A stretch of DNA of 36,724 nt from Pseudomonadota bacterium (GTDB taxonomy: Bacteria > Myxococcota_A > Polyangia > Polyangiales > Polyangiaceae): positions 1 through 36,724 of the forward strand of contig JAEZYZ010000022.1 in assembly GCA_023418705.1 (NCBI GenBank), written 5' to 3'. This document shows positions 7,765-16,207 of this stretch, piece after piece. Under the pieces are notes generated by a model. That model searched no databases. It saw only the letters and a program-made list of their open reading frames with translations, and was not told where the DNA came from. Positions within the stretch are counted from its first letter, which is position 1. Every line of letters starts with the position of its first letter. The position numbers were made by a program, and so were the translations under genes.

Positions 7765-9449
7765 CGCGCCACCTCGCCCGGCAGCCGCACCAGCTGCACC
7801 TCCACGACCGGGCGACCGCCACACAGGTCGAAGACTCGGCGCCGGATGGCGCGGCGCACTTCCTCCTCGATATCGGCGTTCCGCTGCGTGCGGACCCGCT
7901 CGATGCGGCGCGCGATCTCGGCCGCGAGCTGACGCGTCGCTCGCGGCTCGTCGTCGATGCCGGGCACCCCGCGCGCGCGGAGCTCCGGCGGCGCGAGCAG
8001 CTCCAGCCGGTCGTCCACGGCGAGCGCCACGGTGATCAGGCCGGCGCGACCGAGCTCGGCGCGCCGGCGCAACGCCTCCTCCGTCATCGGCTCGCCTCCG
8101 ATGGCGACGGCCACCTTGCCGTGGGGGACCTGACCTTCATCGACCAGGCTCGCGCCGTCGAAGCGCGCCACGCGCCCATTTTCGATCACCAGCGTCTCTG
8201 CCACGCCCCAGCTTCGCGCGAGCTCGGCGTGCCGCAACAGATGATGGAGGGTGCCGTGGACGGGCAAGAATGCTCGCGGTCGGGTCAGCTCGAGCATGCG
8301 CAGCTGCTCCGAGCGGCCCGCGTGCCCGCTGGTGTGCACGTCGGGGTCGGAGATGCGCGAGTGCAAATGCACGCCCCGGCGCAGGAGATCCGCCATCATC
8401 TCGAACACGCCGCGCTCGTTGCCGGGGATGATCCGACTCGAGAGGATCACGTCGTCGCCGGCCTCGATCTCCATGTACGGATAGGTCCCCCCAGCGATCC
8501 GGCGCATGGCCGAGTTGCGTTCGGCCTGGCTGCCGCCCGCCAGGACCAAGAGCTCGTCACGCGGAAAGGTCCGCGCTTGATCGGCGGAGATCACCAGATC
8601 GCTTGGCCAATCCAGGCGGCGGATGCGGCGGGCGATCTCGACCTGCGTGTTCAAGCTTCGCCCGAGCAGACACAGCTTGCGTCCGGCTCGCTGAGCGATA
8701 TCACCGAGCAGCATCAGGCGCTGCACGTTGCTGGCGAACATCACCACGAAGACGCGCGCGGTGGCCTTCGAGACCAGCCGCTCCAGAGCCGCACCGACGG
8801 CGCGCTCCGAGCCGGGACGGTCGGCGACGTCGATGTTGGTGCTGTCGCTGAGCAGCAGGTTCACGGTCTCATCGCCGATCTGACGCAGGCGCTCCTCGTC
8901 GGTGGGCTCGCCGTCGGGCGGATCGGGGTCGAGGTTGAAGTCTCCGGTGTGCAGGATCACACCGGCCCGGGTGCGGATGCGCAGCGCCGAGGCCTCCACG
9001 ATCGAGTGCGTGACGCGCACGGGTTCGATCTCGAAGGGTCCGACGCCGTAGCTGCGGCCGGCTTCGGCCGTTCGCAGATCGGCGTCCCCGAGCTCGTGCT
9101 CATTCAGGCGCTGGCGCGCCAGGCCGATCGCGTGGGGAGGCCCCCAGACGGGAACGGCGAGATCGGCGAGCAAGTACGGCAGCCCGCCGACGTGATCCTC
9201 GTGACCATGCGTCAGGAACACGCCAGCGACCCGGCTCGCGTTTTCGACCAACCAGCTGAAGTCCGGGTGGATCACGTCGACCCCCAGATCGTCGTGGGGG
9301 AAGCTGGTGCCGCAGTCGATCACCAAGACGCCGTCGACCTGTTCGATGGCGAGGCAGTTCATCCCGATTTCGCCAAGGCCTCCGAGGGGGATCAGGCGAA
9401 TGGAGTGCGGGTCGAGGGGGGGAAGGGCCTTCAACGGGGAGACCGGCAT
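7761..9449 (-). CDS. rnj: Ribonuclease J
   Basis: 562 residues from the ATG at 9449 (MPVSPLKALPP), with AGGCGGA about eight bases upstream; a GTG at 9476 is an alternative. RNase J is a zinc-dependent 5'-3' exo- and endoribonuclease for mRNA decay and rRNA maturation. Seen: LIPLGGLGEIGMN at the start, the metallo-beta-lactamase motif THGHEDHVGG, HTGDFNLD, the beta-CASP signature LLSDSTN, then VISADQ, SSRIIPGNE, TSGHAGRSEQ and FLPVHGT. The C-terminal 90 residues form the small alpha/beta domain usual in the family. Length is normal. The last bases overlap the next gene's start, so the two are likely read from one transcript. Confidence 0.94.
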   Translation of the reverse strand: MPVSPLKALPPLDPHSIRLIPLGGLGEIGMNCLAIEQVDGVLVIDCGTSFPHDDLGVDVIHPDFSWLVENASRVAGVFLTHGHEDHVGGLPYLLADLAVPVWGPPHAIGLARQRLNEHELGDADLRTAEAGRSYGVGPFEIEPVRVTHSIVEASALRIRTRAGVILHTGDFNLDPDPPDGEPTDEERLRQIGDETVNLLLSDSTNIDVADRPGSERAVGAALERLVSKATARVFVVMFASNVQRLMLLGDIAQRAGRKLCLLGRSLNTQVEIARRIRRLDWPSDLVISADQARTFPRDELLVLAGGSQAERNSAMRRIAGGTYPYMEIEAGDDVILSSRIIPGNERGVFEMMADLLRRGVHLHSRISDPDVHTSGHAGRSEQLRMLELTRPRAFLPVHGTLHHLLRHAELARSWGVAETLVIENGRVARFDGASLVDEGQVPHGKVAVAIGGEPMTEEALRRRAELGRAGLITVALAVDDRLELLAPPELRARGVPGIDDEPRATRQLAAEIARRIERVRTQRNADIEEEVRRAIRRRVFDLCGGRPVVEVQLVRLPGEVAR

Positions 9450-9619
9450 CGTACACGTCCGCCTGGTCGAAGCCACGGCTTTTGCCGCCTTTCGGCGGGG
9501 AAGCGGCGGCTCGGTGGACTTGCCCGGGGCGGCACGGGCACGCCGGTGCCGTGCGGCTCTGGCGTTCGAGGCGTGCGCGAGTTACAGCAGGTGGCAAGCT
9601 TTGCTCCCAGGAGGAAACC

Positions 9620-10057
9620 GTGGCCGACATCAAAGCCGTTTCGCCCGAAGAGACCCAGCAGCTGCTCAGCCAAGGGTACGTCTACGTCGACGTCCGGAGC
9701 GAACCCGAGTTCGAGCAGGGACACGTCCCCGGCTCGGTGAACGTGCCGCTCTTGCACATGGCTCCTGGCGGCATGCAGCCCAATCCGGAGTTTTTGGACG
9801 TGATGCAGTCCGCGTTCGACAAATCGGACAAGCTCATCATCGGGTGCCGTTCGGGAGGGCGCTCGCGCCGCGCGGCCGAGATGCTGCTCGCGGCCGGCTT
9901 TGGGGATCTCTGCGACATGGCCGCGGGTTGGGAGGGCAGCCGGGACGCCTTCGGCCGCGCCGTGCCGGGCTGGAGCAAGAAGGAGCTGCCGGTCGAGAAG
10001 GGGCTGCCCGCGGGCCAGAGCTATGCCGACGTCAAGCGACGGGGCTCGTCCACCTGA
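9620..10057 (+). CDS. Single-domain rhodanese-like protein
   Basis: 145 residues from the GTG at 9620, set by AGGAGG (9609-9614) five bases upstream; longer in-frame starts would run into the divergent RNase J gene. It has one rhodanese domain: VYVDVRSEPEFEQGHVPGS, VPLLHM, then the active-site loop CRSGGRSRRAAEML with the sulfur-accepting Cys, and DMAAGWEG. It should carry persulfide sulfur or act as a sulfurtransferase in the cytosol. The C-terminal extension of about 25 residues (PVEKGLPAGQSYADVKRRG) has no known role. It is divergent from RNase J and converges on the next gene across 12 bp that include the short palindrome GCCGCTCAGCGGC (10065-10077). Confidence 0.9.
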   Translation: MADIKAVSPEETQQLLSQGYVYVDVRSEPEFEQGHVPGSVNVPLLHMAPGGMQPNPEFLDVMQSAFDKSDKLIIGCRSGGRSRRAAEMLLAAGFGDLCDMAAGWEGSRDAFGRAVPGWSKKELPVEKGLPAGQSYADVKRRGSST

Positions 10058-10069
10058 GGTCCTCGCCGC

Positions 10070-10678
10070 TCAGCGGCTCGCTCGCGCCCGCCGATAGTCG
10101 GCGGCCGACTTTTCGATCACGGAGTGGTCTCGGGCGGCCTTCTCCGCTTCGGACACGAGCTCGGCCGTGAAGATCGTCAGCCCCCAGATCCCGTTCTCGC
10201 GCCGCCGGAACGGGTAGCGCGTGCCCCGCACCGTCTGCACGGTGGCGCGGTCCCCCTGCTGGTCGACGTGATCGATGCCCGACATGTCCCGGCGCAGCCG
10301 CTCGACCCAGCCCCGCTCTTTGGCGAAGGCCGCGAACACGTCCGCCCCGTCCGGGGCGTTCGCGTGCACGGCGTAGGCCTGAGCGAGACGCTGGCGCTCC
10401 GGCTCGGGGTAGTCGGCGAGGACCAGCTCGCGCGATTTGCGCCGGTAGTCGCGGATGGTGTAGGCGGCATGCTGTGCCGCCGTCTCGAGGTAGGCGAAGA
10501 ACTCCTCGGGGCGGTCGCGATTGATGGCGCTCATGACGCGCAGGTACGCCCCTTCGGGCGTGCGATCGCTCGGATAGGTCAGCCACGCCCAGGCAAACCA
10601 CAGGAGCGGCAAACCCGAGACGGCGGCGACCAAGATCCAGGTGATGCGGCGGCGCGGCAGCACGCCGTTGTCTAGCAC
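10070..10678 (-). CDS. Membrane-anchored protein of unknown function
   Basis: 202 residues from the GTG at 10678; a second GTG at 10663 is possible. One N-terminal membrane segment (ITWILVAAVSGLPLLWFAWAW) after Arg-rich residues puts the rest in the periplasm. The soluble part begins with helices (EEFFAYLETAAQHAAYTIRD) and ends in a beta-like stretch (DRATVQTVRGTRYPFRRREN), reminiscent of NTF2-like or similar small alpha+beta folds, but I see no catalytic motif and cannot name the family. It is divergent from the glycosyltransferase with about 55 bp between starts, so both promoters would overlap. Confidence 0.72.
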   Translation of the reverse strand: MLDNGVLPRRRITWILVAAVSGLPLLWFAWAWLTYPSDRTPEGAYLRVMSAINRDRPEEFFAYLETAAQHAAYTIRDYRRKSRELVLADYPEPERQRLAQAYAVHANAPDGADVFAAFAKERGWVERLRRDMSGIDHVDQQGDRATVQTVRGTRYPFRRRENGIWGLTIFTAELVSEAEKAARDHSVIEKSAADYRRARASR

Positions 10679-10733
10679 GCGCGCGCCGCCGATCTGTACC
10701 AGCGAGCGTCTTCGATGCTACAAACCGCGCCGA

Positions 10734-11501
10734 ATGTGGCAGGGCGCGAAGGTGGCCGTGGTGATCCCGGCGTTCAACGAAGAGCGGCTGATCGGCCGTA
10801 CCCTGTCCGGCATCCCGAGCTTCGTCGACACGGTGTACGTCGTCGACGATGCCAGCAGCGACCAGACGACGGCCGCCGTGGTCGCCAGCGGCGACGCGCG
10901 GGTGCGCACGCTGCGGCACGCGGACAACCGCGGGGTGGGGGCCGCCATCGCCACCGGCTATCGCGCGGCGCTGGCCGACGGACACGCCGCCGTCGCGGTG
11001 ATGGCGGGGGACAACCAGATGCACCCGGGCGATCTCTCGAGCCTGGTGGACGTGGTGGCGTCGGGCCGCGCCGACTACGCCAAAGGCAACCGCTTCGATC
11101 ATCCGCGCGCCCACGACATGCCGGCGGCGCGGCGCCTCGGGGGCCGGTTGCTCTCCCTGCTCACGCGCTGGGCCACGGGCCTCGCCGTCAGCGACACTCA
11201 GTGCGGCTACACGGTGATCGGCGCCGATGCGTTGCGGGTGCTGCCGCTCGACGAGCTCTGGCCGCGCTACGGCTATCCGAATGATTTGCTGGCCCTGCTG
11301 GCGGCGCACGGAATGCGCGTGGTCGAGGTCCCCGTGCGCCCCGTGTACGCGGGCGAAGCGAGCGGGGTGCGCGCCTGGCACGTGCTCAGCATCGGCGCGC
11401 TCATCGGTCGGCGCTGGCTTCGAACCCGATCCTCGAGGCGCAGAGCGACAACGACGGACTTCCAGCAGGATCGAATCGCCGCCGAGCGAGCGGCGCTCTA
11501 G
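10734..11501 (+). CDS. Family 2 glycosyltransferase (dolichol-phosphate mannosyltransferase-like)
   Basis: 255 residues from the ATG at 10734 (MWQGAKVAVVIPAFNEE). It is a GT-A fold sugar transferase of the DPM1/polyprenyl-phosphate type. Seen: VAVVIPAFNEERLIGRTL, TVYVVDDASSDQT, the nucleotide and metal region VMAGDNQMHPGDL (a variant of the DxD motif), YAKGNRF, and SDTQCGYTVIGADALR. No C-terminal membrane helices follow, unlike GtrB-type relatives, so it is probably a peripheral cytosolic enzyme that loads sugar onto a lipid carrier. The sugar is unknown. The stop TAG lies in GCTCTAG. No strong ribosome binding site is visible. The following 149 bp before the APS reductase gene hold nothing I recognise. 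Confidence 0.86.
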   Translation: MWQGAKVAVVIPAFNEERLIGRTLSGIPSFVDTVYVVDDASSDQTTAAVVASGDARVRTLRHADNRGVGAAIATGYRAALADGHAAVAVMAGDNQMHPGDLSSLVDVVASGRADYAKGNRFDHPRAHDMPAARRLGGRLLSLLTRWATGLAVSDTQCGYTVIGADALRVLPLDELWPRYGYPNDLLALLAAHGMRVVEVPVRPVYAGEASGVRAWHVLSIGALIGRRWLRTRSSRRRATTTDFQQDRIAAERAAL

Positions 11502-11650
11502 CTCGTCCGTTTCGGCAGCGCTTCGACGCCGCCACGCGCTTCGAAGCGCGCGAGTGTCAGCGCCGTTCCCGGAGCGACCTTGCCGGCGACCGGGCCAGTG
11601 GTAGAAATCTCGTTTCGAGCCCGCGACGGCGCGGGCATCGAGCTCGAACC

Positions 11651-12670
11651 ATGCGCATCACGATGATCAAAAAGCAGCTCGCCAGCGGCGAGCCTTGCGG
11701 CAAATGCATCCAGGCGGAGCAGACGCTGCGCACGCGCGGCCTGTGGGACCGCATCGACGAGGTGATCTGGGCCGTCGAAGGGGACGCCGCCTCGGCCGGC
11801 ATGCGCCTGGCGTCCAAGCACCAGGTCGAGCTGGCGCCGTTCTTCGTCGTCGACAACGGCGGGGGCGAGCGGGTCTATACGAGCACCCTGCAGTTCATCA
11901 AGGAAGTGCTGACGCCGGCCGCACCGGCCGCGGGCGCCGCGAAGGCGCCGACCACGGAGGACTGGCCCGAGCTAGCGCGGAGCTACGCCGAGCGGCACCC
12001 GTCGGAGATCCTGGCCTGGGCGCTCGATCGCTTCGGGGCCGACTGCGCCATCTCCTTCAGCGGCGCTGAGGACGTCGCGCTGATCGACATGGCGTCCAAG
12101 CTGAACAAGCCATTTTCGACCTTCTGCTTGGACACGGGGCGCCTGCATCCGGAAACCTATCGTTTCATCGAGAAGGTGCGCCGCCACTACGGCATCGAGA
12201 TCCGGCTGATGGCGCCCGAGCCGGAGCCGCTGCAGCGCTTGGTGCAAGCCAAGGGCCTCTTCAGCTTCTACGACGACGGGCACCACGAATGCTGCGGGCT
12301 CCGCAAGGTGGAGCCCTTGCGCCGGGCGCTCGGTGACTACCGCGCGTGGGTGACCGGGCTCCGCCGCGATCAAAGCCCGGCGACCCGCGGCTCGATCGCC
12401 GTGATCGAGCCCGACGCCGCCCACCGCGGGCGCGACGGCGCGCTCGTCAAAGTGAACCCGCTGGCGAACTGGAGCTCGCGACACGTCTGGGAGTACCTCC
12501 GAGACAATGACGTCCCCTACAACGAGCTGCACGACCGCGGCTTCGTGTCGATCGGGTGCGAGCCCTGCACGCGAGCGATCCGACCGGGCGAGCACGAGCG
12601 GGCGGGTCGCTGGTGGTGGGAGGAAGCCACGAAACGCGAGTGCGGGCTGCACCTGGATCCGAAGAAGTGA
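11651..12670 (+). CDS. cysH: APS reductase (CysH type) fused to an N-terminal thioredoxin-like domain
   Basis: 339 residues, ATG at 11651. Residues 1-88 form a small thioredoxin-fold domain with redox motif CGKC (residues 16-19) and the cis-proline region LAPFFVV. After an Ala/Pro linker, residues 105-335 are the sulfonucleotide reductase domain: ISFSGAEDVALIDMA (PP-loop-like), FCLDTGRLHPETY, the ECCGLRKVEPL pair and GCEPCTRAIRPGEHERAGR. The CC...CxxC set binds a 4Fe-4S cluster, marking the APS-preferring assimilatory branch. It reduces adenylyl sulfate to sulfite; the N-terminal domain could supply electrons. Sulfate adenylyltransferase and sulfite reductase genes are not nearby. The 3' end is tandemly duplicated together with that of the convergent gene. 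Confidence 0.92.
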   Translation: MRITMIKKQLASGEPCGKCIQAEQTLRTRGLWDRIDEVIWAVEGDAASAGMRLASKHQVELAPFFVVDNGGGERVYTSTLQFIKEVLTPAAPAAGAAKAPTTEDWPELARSYAERHPSEILAWALDRFGADCAISFSGAEDVALIDMASKLNKPFSTFCLDTGRLHPETYRFIEKVRRHYGIEIRLMAPEPEPLQRLVQAKGLFSFYDDGHHECCGLRKVEPLRRALGDYRAWVTGLRRDQSPATRGSIAVIEPDAAHRGRDGALVKVNPLANWSSRHVWEYLRDNDVPYNELHDRGFVSIGCEPCTRAIRPGEHERAGRWWWEEATKRECGLHLDPKK

Positions 12671-12755
12671 GGCACGCGCTGGCACGGGCGGCGGGCGCAG
12701 CGTGAAGTGAAGCCCGCGCTGGCGGGAGCGCTCAGCGGGGCGGCGGGCGCAGCGT
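12664..12755. repeat. Tandem duplication of a convergent gene junction (2 units)
   Basis: Unit A (12664-12703, 40 bp) and unit B (12704-12755, 52 bp) both begin GAAGTGA and end GGCGGCGGGCGCAGCGT; B has about 12 extra bases in the middle. Unit A includes the stop of the APS reductase gene, unit B includes the stop of the convergent gene at 12732. Each unit therefore carries a copy of both 3' ends. Confidence 0.8.
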
Positions 12756-13613
12756 GATGACGCGGCCACCAGGCGGGGGCGGCTCGAGCGGTGGCAGCGC
12801 CATCACCAGCCGTTCGACCAGCGGCAAGGCGTGCAGCGCCGCCGCCTCCGCGTGCAGCTCGGAGAACGCGCCCGCGAACACCACGATCAGCTGATAGATG
12901 CCGCCGAAGGGACGGGTGAAGTAGCCGAGGTCGTCACCTTGATGGCTCGCGCGCAGGCTGCGCGCCCCTTGCTCAACCCGCTCGCGAACCGCGGCGATGG
13001 CACGAGCCGTCAGCACCTCGCGGCGATACGCCTGCCGATCCTCGTGCGTGCGGCCGCTCAGGTTGCGCGCGTACTCCAGGAGCTCACCCCGCAGATCGTC
13101 GGCGACGCCGTGCCCATCGAGGAAGCTTGCCCAAGAGTCGTCTTGCAGCAAGTCGACGAGCCCGAACCCATACCGGGTGGCTCGCAGCTCGAGCGCGGCG
13201 GTCCGCCGCGCGACCTGGACGTCCTCGACGCCGCGCCGGCCGTGGGAGGCGCCCCAGATCACCGGCGAGCTGTCATCGATGACCACGGCGGCCAAGCCGG
13301 ACGCCCGCTGCGACAACACGCGCAGCTCCTCGTCCAGGCGCCGCGCGAGCGGCTCGCGCAGCTGCGCCAGCCGCTCGCCGAGCGGCTCCACCAGATCCAT
13401 GAACGAGCTGGCGAGCGTCCGGAGCCTCTCCTCGAGCGTTCCCCGCTGCTCGGGCGGCGTGGAAAACAGCGCGACCATGCGGTAGCCGTTCGGCAGCGGG
13501 CACCAGAGGACCTCGGGGGCGGTCGGGTCGCGCCCGCCGATCTCGATGCGCGCGTCGTCGGCGCCCAGCTCCCTTTGGATCAGCTCGAGCAGCTTCAGCA
13601 GGGCCGCAGTCAC
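12732..13613 (-). CDS. Unknown protein, possible roadblock-like fold
   Basis: 293 residues, GTG start at 13613. No signal peptide or membrane segment, so cytosolic. The first 80 residues (ELIQRELGADDARIEIGG) look like a small sensory or scaffold domain. Then comes a helical region and, from about residue 110, AAVVIDDSSPVIWGASHG, a long helical insert, and GYFTRPFGGIYQLIVVFAG followed by two helices. This strand and helix order recalls the roadblock/LC7 fold that partners small GTPases in myxobacteria, but similarity is weak and this is inference. The C-terminus ends in a proline-rich tail (LRPPPR), which is encoded within the tandem-duplicated 3' junction. No GTPase gene is adjacent. Confidence 0.68.
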   Translation of the reverse strand: MTAALLKLLELIQRELGADDARIEIGGRDPTAPEVLWCPLPNGYRMVALFSTPPEQRGTLEERLRTLASSFMDLVEPLGERLAQLREPLARRLDEELRVLSQRASGLAAVVIDDSSPVIWGASHGRRGVEDVQVARRTAALELRATRYGFGLVDLLQDDSWASFLDGHGVADDLRGELLEYARNLSGRTHEDRQAYRREVLTARAIAAVRERVEQGARSLRASHQGDDLGYFTRPFGGIYQLIVVFAGAFSELHAEAAALHALPLVERLVMALPPLEPPPPGGRVITLRPPPR

Positions 13614-13651
13614 CGCGGCAGCTTACGGCCTCCGTGTCCGCGGACCAAGGC

Positions 13652-15166
13652 TCACGGCGCCGTCGCCGGTATCTCGCTCGAATTTTCGAGCTCGAGCTGG
13701 TTTTGCAGCTGCCCCGGCGCCAGGTCCGACGCTACTTCGGCGGCGCCGGCCAGCGTCCGAGGATCGACGCGGCCGCGCAGGGTCACGACGCCCCCGAGCA
13801 CGACGACGTCCACCGCTTCGGCGTCGATGCCAGCCGCGTCGCTCAATGCGCGCCGCACGTCCCGCTCGAGCCGGCGGTCGGTCGCGAGGTCCGAGGAACC
13901 CTCGACGCGCAGCCGATCATCGACGCGGGTCAAGCCGCTCTGGCGGGCGGCCAGCTCCTCGGCGCGGCGGCGGGCGGCAGCGCCGTCCACCGTCCCGGTC
14001 AGGAGCGCTACCCCGTCGTGAACGCCGACCTGGACGTCGGCCTCGTGGAGGTAGGCGTCGGCCTGAAACGCGGCCCGCAGCCGCTCCGCCAGCAGGCTGT
14101 CGTCTGCGGGGCGCAGCGGCCGCACCAGCAGGCGGTTGTTCACCCGGCGTATCCCCCACGTGCTGCTCGCATCCTGTTCGGCCGCGCGCAGCGCGAGCAG
14201 GGTCGGCGCCCGGCCGCTGAGCGTCGCCACGCCCTGCTCGACAACGACCTCGATCGCCGCTCGCCGCACGCGCGGATCTCGGGCGAGCGCGGCCTCGAGC
14301 GCGGCCTCGATGGCTTCGTCCGGCGGCTGCGGTCGCTCACTTCGGCGCGCGAAGTCCCGCGCCGACGGCCGGACCCCCAAACCGGTCACGTCGACGTCGC
14401 GCGCCCCCACGACGCGCGCGGCCTGCGCCGCGAGCCGGCGTTCGCGCGCGGAGTCGACGGTGCCTTCGAGGACCACCGTTGCCTGTTCGACCCGCGCCTC
14501 GATCCGCTCGTCGTCGAAGCGGACGTCGTAGGTCAGCCGCTGCAACACGTCAGCGCGGACCTCGGCCGCCGCGCGCTGTTCCGCCGAGCTCACCGCCAGG
14601 TCGTTCTCGATCTCGAGCACCCCGCGGATCCCCCGCGTGACCTGCTCGGCGAGCGCTGACTCCGCCGAGGACGGCACCGTCCCGGTCAGGCGCGCCGTGC
14701 CGCCTTCGACGATCACCTCGATGTCCAGGTGGTCGGTAGCGGGGCCCGCCAGCAAGGCGCTCCGCACGTCGCTCGCGACCTCGGCGTCCGTGCGATCCGT
14801 GGGGGCCACCTGGATCCGATTGCGGACCTCGCGCACCCCACGGATGGACTCCGCCCGCCGCTCCGCCCGCTGCTTGACCAGCAGGTTGTCCGCGGTCCCG
14901 AGCAGGGTGACCACCCCCTCGTTCGCGCGCGCCTCCACCCGGAGTCTTCCCGCGTCCTGGCCGCGCCGCAGGCGCCACTCGACCGCTTCGCCGACCGCGT
15001 CGTCCGAGCGGACGGCGGGTTCGACCGCGACCCTCGGGCGCTGACGAGCTTCGGAGGCAGCCACCGGCACCTCGACCGCCGCGGCCCGCGGCCGAGGCTC
15101 GACCCGGGCTCGACAAGCCGTGACGGCGAGCGCGCCCACGACCGCGCATACCAGGACTGATCGCAT
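13652..15166 (-). CDS. Lipoprotein with six BON domains
   Basis: 504 residues from the ATG at 15166. The N-terminus MRSVLVCAVVGALAVTAC is a lipoprotein signal (lipobox AVTAC). Six BON domains follow, each about 60-65 residues with the core pattern helix, then G-x-x-x-L-x-G-x-x: EGVVTLLGTA, GGTARLTGTV, QATVVLEGTV, QGVATLSGRA, DGVALLTGTV and GGVVTLRGRV. Each ends in a strand such as VRNRIQV or VNNRLLV. BON domains occur in OsmY and in secretins and bind membranes or oligomerise. An envelope-stabilising, periplasmic or outer-membrane role is likely. Most relatives have one to three BON domains, so six is unusual. It is divergent from the next lipoprotein gene, 294 bp between starts. Confidence 0.88.
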   Translation of the reverse strand: MRSVLVCAVVGALAVTACRARVEPRPRAAAVEVPVAASEARQRPRVAVEPAVRSDDAVGEAVEWRLRRGQDAGRLRVEARANEGVVTLLGTADNLLVKQRAERRAESIRGVREVRNRIQVAPTDRTDAEVASDVRSALLAGPATDHLDIEVIVEGGTARLTGTVPSSAESALAEQVTRGIRGVLEIENDLAVSSAEQRAAAEVRADVLQRLTYDVRFDDERIEARVEQATVVLEGTVDSARERRLAAQAARVVGARDVDVTGLGVRPSARDFARRSERPQPPDEAIEAALEAALARDPRVRRAAIEVVVEQGVATLSGRAPTLLALRAAEQDASSTWGIRRVNNRLLVRPLRPADDSLLAERLRAAFQADAYLHEADVQVGVHDGVALLTGTVDGAAARRRAEELAARQSGLTRVDDRLRVEGSSDLATDRRLERDVRRALSDAAGIDAEAVDVVVLGGVVTLRGRVDPRTLAGAAEVASDLAPGQLQNQLELENSSEIPATAP

Positions 15167-15460
15167 CGTGCTTCCGGCGCTTGGCCTGCCTCTACCGGTG
15201 ACGAGCGGAAGGCGGACTGTCAACGGCGCCGCGCGACGAGGCCCGCGCCGAGCCGCCGAGCGCCCGGCGGCCTCCGCTGCGCCGCGCGTTTTGATGTTTC
15301 CGTTCGCCCCACGAGGGGCAATTCGTCACGCGCGTCGGAGCTGCGGGCGCTCGGGAACGCCCTCGCCGCCCATCGGTACGCCGATTGCACTATCACCAGC
15401 GAGAACCTTTTCTTTTTCTACGAGCCGCTAGGTGCCCGCTCGCCGGGCAGGAGGACGAAA
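15167..15460. promoter_or_regulatory. Divergent intergenic region between two lipoprotein genes
   Basis: This 294-bp stretch must hold promoters for both flanking genes. Visible are ATCGG-TACG-CCGAT (15372-15385), an operator-like inverted repeat; GCCCC-ACGA-GGGGC (15306-15319); a T-rich run near 15407-15419; and TGCCCG/CGGGCA (15433-15449), whose right end touches the AGGAGG ribosome site (15449-15454) of the rightward gene. No promoter hexamers are convincing. Confidence 0.4.
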
Positions 15461-16141
15461 ATGAAGCACTCGTTTGCATGCACGCTCGCGGCGCTCGGCC
15501 TCGCGGCAGCGGGCTGCGCCTCGCAAGACAAGCTCGAGCCGGCCGCGACCGCGATGCCAGCTCCTGGTGTCGGCGACGCCGCGATCGCTCAGGCCTCCGG
15601 CGTGGCGATCACGGCTTCGGCCAACGCTTGGCGCGGCGCGGAGGTCGTCAACGAAGCCATGACGCCGATCCGGGTCGGGATCGAAAACAACAGCGGCCGC
15701 CCCCTATGGGTGCGCCTCGACGCGCTGACGCTGAGCAGCGATGAAGGCGAACGCGTGGCGGCCATCGCCCCCCAAAACGTGCAAGCAACCATCATGAACT
15801 ACCGCATCGCGGGTCCGGTCCCGCCGCACGTCGACACCAGCGGGCACAAGGTGAGCCCCGAGTTCTCGACCTCGCACTCCCGCCACCCCATCCCGTCGAC
15901 CGGCTACGTCGCGCCGGTGGAGCGCCGGTACAGCGCCGATCCGGCGGACATTTCGACCGACGAGCTCGCCCGGTCGGCGCTGCGCGAAGGGACCATCCCG
16001 GACGGGGGACGCGCCTCGGGCTTCGTCTACTTCGCAGACCTGCCGCTCGACGCCGAACGCGCGACGCTGCACTACCAGCTGATCGACGCCAGCACGGGAG
16101 CGGCGTTCGGCAGCATCGCCATCCCGTTCGTGGTGGATTGA
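15461..16141 (+). CDS. Lipoprotein of unknown function
   Basis: 226 residues, ATG at 15461 with AGGAGG six bases upstream. The signal MKHSFACTLAALGLAAAGC ends in lipobox AAAGC. The mature part starts with a short Ala-rich tether, then a beta-rich domain (VAITASANAWRG, IRVGIENNSGRPLWVRLDAL) that resembles the small immunoglobulin-like domains of other envelope lipoproteins, with a His/Pro/Ser-rich insert (SHSRHPIPSTGYVAP) and a final strand pair (ASGFVYFADLPL, FGSIAIPFVVD). The phrase order N-N-S-G-R-P-L is like domains that describe free versus bound chain ends, but no family can be named. It converges on mdh across 66 bp that contain a strong hairpin. Confidence 0.78.
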   Translation: MKHSFACTLAALGLAAAGCASQDKLEPAATAMPAPGVGDAAIAQASGVAITASANAWRGAEVVNEAMTPIRVGIENNSGRPLWVRLDALTLSSDEGERVAAIAPQNVQATIMNYRIAGPVPPHVDTSGHKVSPEFSTSHSRHPIPSTGYVAPVERRYSADPADISTDELARSALREGTIPDGGRASGFVYFADLPLDAERATLHYQLIDASTGAAFGSIAIPFVVD

Positions 16142-16162
16142 GCGGGGCCAGAGGAAGAAATT

Positions 16163-16199
16163 CGGCGCGCTCGGGACGATCCTCCGACCGAGCGCGCCG
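16163..16199 (-). terminator. Strong hairpin between convergent genes, probable mdh terminator
   Basis: CGGCGCGCTCGG (16163-16174) and CCGAGCGCGCCG (16188-16199) are perfect inverted repeats around a 13-base loop. Read in the mdh direction the stem is followed by GAATTTCTTCC, a T-rich tract, so it is a plausible intrinsic terminator for mdh and may also stop the facing lipoprotein transcript. Confidence 0.7.
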
Positions 16200-16207
16200 C
16201 TGCTCGT

